A DNA stretch of 8,375 nucleotides from Bifidobacteriaceae bacterium (GTDB taxonomy: Bacteria; Actinomycetota; Actinomycetes; Actinomycetales; WQXJ01): the NCBI GenBank assembly GCA_031278075.1, contig JAITLE010000020.1, forward strand, positions 1 through 8,375. Reading direction: 5' to 3'. This document shows, in pieces, positions 6,128 to 8,375 of the stretch. The position numbers were made by a program, and so were the translations under genes. Under the pieces are notes generated by a model. It saw nothing but the letters and a program-made list of their open reading frames with translations, was not told the origin of the DNA and made no database searches. Within the stretch, counting starts at the first letter, position 1. Each line of letters begins with the position of its first letter.

Positions 6128-6302
6128 GGCAGCCACCGTTCGCTGCTGAACTGGAGCCCGCCTGAGCCTCCCACCTGCGGAAACGCGGTCGGGTGGGGTC
6201 ACGGCTCGTGGCCGGGCCGCGCCCCCGACGGCTCCGGCATGCAGCGGCTGGCGACCCGGCGCCTAGCGGCGCCTGCCCGGCGGTCGGCGCAGAGGGGACG
6301 GT
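6128..6302. other. Remainder of divergent gap, no gene seen
   Basis: I find no supportable gene here. The only structure noted is a short inverted repeat, GGCGCC (6258-6263) and GGCGCC (6268-6273) around TAGC, about 30 bases upstream of the NYN-gene -10 box. It could be a small operator or chance in GC-rich DNA. Confidence 0.4.
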
Positions 6303-6308
6303 TATGCT
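6303..6308 (+). promoter_or_regulatory. Candidate -10 box for a leaderless NYN-gene transcript
   Basis: TATGCT (6303-6308) fits TAnnnT and is followed by seven bases and then the ATG at 6316, the same geometry as at ilvD. It supports a start at 6316 with no 5' leader. It competes with the reading in which GAGGGGA (6292-6298) is the ribosome binding site of an ATG at 6304, four codons earlier, which itself overlaps the -10 box. No clear -35 hexamer is visible. Confidence 0.5.
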
Positions 6309-6315
6309 TTTCGTC

Positions 6316-7317
6316 ATGCGCTCGCAATGCTGCATCTATGTCGACGCCGGCTACCTCCTCGCCTCTGCGGCGACGCGGCTGACGGGCACGTCTTATCGGA
6401 GCGGTATTCGAGTCAAATACGAGCCACTCATCGAAAGCTTGATCAGCCAGGTCGAAGAGGTGGCCGGGGTCCCATTGTTGCGTGTGAACTGGTATGACGC
6501 GGCGAAGAACGCGCTCCCGGACAAGGACCAAGAGCGGATCGGCGCCATGCCCCGGGTCAAAGTCAGGCTGGGCCGCGTCGGTTACCAAGGCGAACAGAAG
6601 GGCGTGGATCTGAGGATTGGGCTGGACATGGTGGCGCAGTCCCGCAACGGCGCGTTCGACGTGGTCTACCTCCTGTCCGGGGACGACGACTTGACTGAGG
6701 CGGTCGAAGAGGCGCAAATCCACGGCGTGCAAGTGATCGTGTTGGCGGTGCCGGACACGGAGGGCAAACCGAACGCCGTCAGCGTGCACTTGACCAGAGC
6801 CTCGGACGGGATCGAGTTGATCTCCCCCGCGTCGCTCGACAGGACCGTGTTCCGCGCGGTCGTCAAGACGCCGTCCGGCGCCATGCCCGCGCCCGTGCCC
6901 GGGCCGAAGCCGGGCCCACCCGCCACGCCGGTGCCCGGCCCGCCCAAACCTGGCGCGGTACCCACTCCGCCGCCGCACCAAGCCGTGGTTCGGCGCGCGC
7001 CGGAATCCACTCTCGCCTACCGCTCCGAGACTGGCGGCAGGTCGAGCGTCGCTCCGGAGTACGCGATGGGAGAGGAGAAGATCGCCGCGGCCATCATGGC
7101 GGTTGTGATCGGTGTGATCGACGCATTCTTGGCCAGCGCCACCCAAGACGAGAAAGACGACGTGATCCGGGCACGGCCGTCGATCCGCTCCGACATCGAC
7201 CGGACCTTGTTGTTCGACCTGTCGCACCGCATCGATGTGTCCGAACTGTCCGACCGCTTGCGCTACGAGCTGCGCGACCGCTTCTGGGAGGTCTTGATCC
7301 AGAAGGCTGAGGGTTGA
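6316..7317 (+). CDS. NYN-domain (PIN-like) putative RNase
   Basis: This 333-residue protein carries an N-terminal NYN domain (about residues 5-172), a member of the PIN-like metal-dependent nuclease fold. The start is typical: CCIYVDAGYLLASAATRLTG with the first acidic residue at D10. KGVDLRIGLDMV follows (95-106; D98 and D104), then YLLSGDDDL (118-126) with the D123-D125 cluster. These acidic residues are where NYN/LabA-type proteins bind catalytic metal, so an intact RNase active site is likely; the RNA target is unknown. A Pro/Gly/Ala linker (about 190-222) leads to a helical, charged C-terminal region (about 250-333) of unknown function. I chose ATG 6316 because related actinobacterial proteins, as I remember them, begin MRS and because of the -10 box 7 bases upstream. 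ATG 6304 is a close alternative that adds MLFV. The gene ends 10 bp before deoD, and its stop codon overlaps the deoD ribosome binding site, so the two are probably one transcript. Confidence 0.88.
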   Translation: MRSQCCIYVDAGYLLASAATRLTGTSYRSGIRVKYEPLIESLISQVEEVAGVPLLRVNWYDAAKNALPDKDQERIGAMPRVKVRLGRVGYQGEQKGVDLRIGLDMVAQSRNGAFDVVYLLSGDDDLTEAVEEAQIHGVQVIVLAVPDTEGKPNAVSVHLTRASDGIELISPASLDRTVFRAVVKTPSGAMPAPVPGPKPGPPATPVPGPPKPGAVPTPPPHQAVVRRAPESTLAYRSETGGRSSVAPEYAMGEEKIAAAIMAVVIGVIDAFLASATQDEKDDVIRARPSIRSDIDRTLLFDLSHRIDVSELSDRLRYELRDRFWEVLIQKAEG

Positions 7318-7327
7318 GGTCTCGGCC

Positions 7328-8035
7328 ATGCCAACGCCACACATCGCGGCCGAAAGCGGCGAGTTCGCGCCCGCCGTGCTGATGCCCGGGGACCCGTACC
7401 GCGCCGACCGGATCGCCCAGGCCGCGCTGACGAACGCCAAGGTGATCTCCGATGTGCGCGGCATCCGCGCCTACACGGGGACCATTGGCGGCCGTCCGCT
7501 CAGCGTCATGGCGAGCGGCATGGGCATGCCGTCGATGGCGTTGTACGCGACCGAGCTCTACCGGTTTTTCGGAGTGGAGCGGATCATCCGGGTGGGAACG
7601 GCTGGCGGGATCGCCCCTTCGGTGGCGCGGGGCGACGTGCTTGTGGCATGTGGCGCGCACACCACCAGCGGCATCAATCGGCGTCGCATTCCATCGGTGT
7701 CCTTCGCCGCGGTGGCGGACTTCGCGCTGGCCAGCGCGGCGATGGCGGCGGCCTGCGGCGATCCGCGTGTCAAAGCGGGGGTCGTCGTGTCCGAGGACCA
7801 CTTCTACTTCAAGACGCCGGGGACTTTGGAAGCTCTCCAGGCGCACGGCGTGCTCGGCGTCGAGATGGAGGCCGCAGGGCTGTACGGCGTCGCCGCGGCA
7901 GAGGGCGGCGCCGCCCTCGCGGTGTTGACCGTTTCCGACCACATGGTGGTCCCCGGAGTGGACATGACCTCCGGGGAACGTGAGACGCTCTTCGAACGCG
8001 CACTCGAACTAGCCGTCGCGGCCGCCTTCGCCTGA
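7328..8035 (+). CDS. deoD: Purine nucleoside phosphorylase, DeoD (E. coli hexameric) type
   Basis: DeoD cleaves purine (deoxy)ribonucleosides with phosphate to the free base and (deoxy)ribose 1-phosphate in cytoplasmic purine salvage. The 235-residue product is full length (E. coli 239). TPHIAAESGEFAP has the conserved His near the start (H5). VLMPGDPYRA (17-26) supplies the phosphate-binding Gly21 and Arg25, and IIRVGTAGG (86-94) has Arg88. The Ser and Cys of the E. coli RVGSCG motif are here Thr and Ala; Thr at the phosphate contact is conservative. SEDHFYF (155-161) holds the base-stacking Phe/Tyr. GVEMEAAGLYGVA (177-189) is the ribose-binding motif, and TVSDH (201-205) contains the catalytic Asp204. 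The ATG at 7328 is preceded by GAGG (7316-7319) with 8 bases between, overlapping the NYN stop. No terminator with a U-run follows; a small GGCGC-ATC-GCGCC hairpin lies at 8059-8071 and the palindromic repeats begin shortly after. Confidence 0.96.
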   Translation: MPTPHIAAESGEFAPAVLMPGDPYRADRIAQAALTNAKVISDVRGIRAYTGTIGGRPLSVMASGMGMPSMALYATELYRFFGVERIIRVGTAGGIAPSVARGDVLVACGAHTTSGINRRRIPSVSFAAVADFALASAAMAAACGDPRVKAGVVVSEDHFYFKTPGTLEALQAHGVLGVEMEAAGLYGVAAAEGGAALAVLTVSDHMVVPGVDMTSGERETLFERALELAVAAAFA

Positions 8036-8082
8036 GCCCAGCGGCAACCGGTTGACCAGGCGCATCGCGCCGCCCGCCCGAG

Positions 8083-8217
8083 ACGCGTTGCCGCAGGTCA
8101 GGGCCCTGGCCCGGTTCTGGGCCGGTTGACGCCGATCCGGGCGGGCGTGACCATTCCTACACTTCTCCCGCCGGAGACGAGAAGTGTAGAGTTCCGCGAA
8201 CCGCACCATGGCCCGCG
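8083..8217. repeat. 135-bp direct repeat, copy 1
   Basis: This block recurs at 8241-8375 with a period of 158 bp and about 11 mismatches (roughly 92 percent identical by hand alignment). The mismatches are confined to the left half and the last 13 bases; 8148-8204 is identical to 8306-8362 over 57 bp. It contains the 33-bp palindrome at 8157-8189. I see no open frame, tRNA fold or transposase. The spacer between the copies (8218-8240) is 23 bp and unrelated to the left flank of copy 1, apart from a few bases next to the junction. Confidence 0.9.
8157..8189. repeat. 33-bp palindrome, 11-bp arms and 11-bp centre, copy 1
   Basis: CTACACTTCTC (8157-8167) and its exact reverse complement GAGAAGTGTAG (8179-8189) flank an 11-base centre, CCGCCGGAGAC. 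Part of the centre can form an alternative inner hairpin, TCTCC-CGCC-GGAGA. The arms are AT-richer than their surroundings. No U-run follows on either strand, so a classic terminator is not indicated. An operator, a recombinase site or an RNA hairpin are all possible. Confidence 0.85.
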
Positions 8218-8240
8218 TGTTGCTCGTCAACCCGTCCGGG

Positions 8241-8375
8241 ACGCGTCTCCGCAGGTCAGAGCCCTGGGCCCGTTCTAGGCAGGTTGACGCCGGTCCGGGC
8301 GGGCTTGACCATTCCTACACTTCTCCCGCCGGAGACGAGAAGTGTAGAGTTCCGCGAACCGCCCCCTGGCCCGCG
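8241..8375. repeat. 135-bp direct repeat, copy 2 (reaches the window edge)
   Basis: This is the second copy of the block described at 8083-8217, and it ends exactly at the right edge of the window. The repeat may be longer, and more copies may follow. The stretch from 8036 to the edge holds no gene that I can support. Confidence 0.9.
8315..8347. repeat. 33-bp palindrome, copy 2
   Basis: Identical in all 33 bases, including the centre, to 8157-8189, and embedded in the 57-bp stretch that is perfectly conserved between the two larger repeats. The wider repeat has drifted outside this core, which suggests that the palindrome is the functional part. Confidence 0.85.

Noticed and set aside
5875..6165. 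Plus-strand ORF of 96 residues starting MSEPHHPCSSPPHH and continuing as 14-residue repeats
   Set aside because: It has no ribosome binding site and consists almost wholly of the 42-bp array, whose period keeps several frames open. The ATG sits next to the promoter of the divergent gene.
5320..6174. Minus-strand ORF of 284 residues through all three repeat arrays, in a frame rich in KPVSPATPA units
   Set aside because: The frame is open only because the periods are multiples of three. The competing frame has a strong ribosome binding site, a lipobox and a long folded domain.
5849..6202. Minus-strand ORF of 117 charged residues across the 42-bp repeat
   Set aside because: It starts from GTG with no ribosome binding site, is repeat-driven, and would end in the lipoprotein promoter.
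8157..8189. Rho-independent terminator of the NYN-deoD operon
   Set aside because: The stem is strong, but it has no following U-run on either strand, lies about 120 bases after the stop and is duplicated within a larger repeat. It is kept as an unexplained palindrome rather than called a terminator.
8009..8230. Short minus-strand ORF of 73 residues downstream of deoD
   Set aside because: It overlaps the deoD end and the repeat and has no ribosome binding site. The palindrome explains the conservation.

Overview
This is a GC-rich chromosomal window, clearly actinobacterial. Codons strongly prefer G or C at the third position. IlvD is of the corynebacterial/E. coli type, the NYN-domain protein is of a type I associate with actinomycetes, and start regions carry TAnnnT -10 boxes placed for leaderless transcription. 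I cannot name a genus. I see no tRNA, rRNA, insertion sequence, phage gene or CRISPR array.

Layout. The left edge (1-390, + strand) is the open 3' end of a gene that resembles the C-terminus of actinobacterial transglutaminase/DUF4129 proteins. It converges on and overlaps a minus-strand block. That block, read right to left, is ilvD (3915-2041, branched-chain amino acid synthesis), then an ABC ATPase (2012-1053), then a six-helix membrane protein (1056-331). The ATPase and membrane genes overlap by ATGA and should form one exporter-type ABC unit. It starts 28 bp after ilvD stops, so it may be co-transcribed with it. A 199-bp spacer with two related GC-rich palindromes separates ilvD from the next minus-strand gene.

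That gene (5806-4115) encodes a 563-residue protein: a repeat-built, His-containing N-terminal tract, a lipobox, a probable beta-propeller with an HGDHFH motif, and a His/Asp/Glu-rich tail. It resembles the AztD family of extracytoplasmic zinc chaperones. Its promoter lies in an AT-rich island whose sequence resembles a Fur/Zur operator, which fits zinc-starvation control. The first third of the gene holds two minisatellites (24 bp x 3 and 27 bp x about 6). A third (42 bp x 5) fills much of the roughly 500-bp divergent gap upstream.

To the right, on the + strand, a NYN-domain (PIN-like nuclease) gene (6316-7317) is followed after 10 bp by deoD purine nucleoside phosphorylase (7328-8035). The two are probably one operon, linking a putative RNase with nucleoside salvage. 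From 8036 to the right edge there is no gene. It holds two direct copies of a 135-bp repeat, each containing an identical 33-bp palindrome with 11-bp arms and an 11-bp centre.

No complete new system is evident. The most unusual items are the twin palindromic repeat at the right edge, the repeat-built region in front of the lipoprotein signal, the candidate zinc operator, and the cluster of three minisatellites whose periods are all multiples of three.
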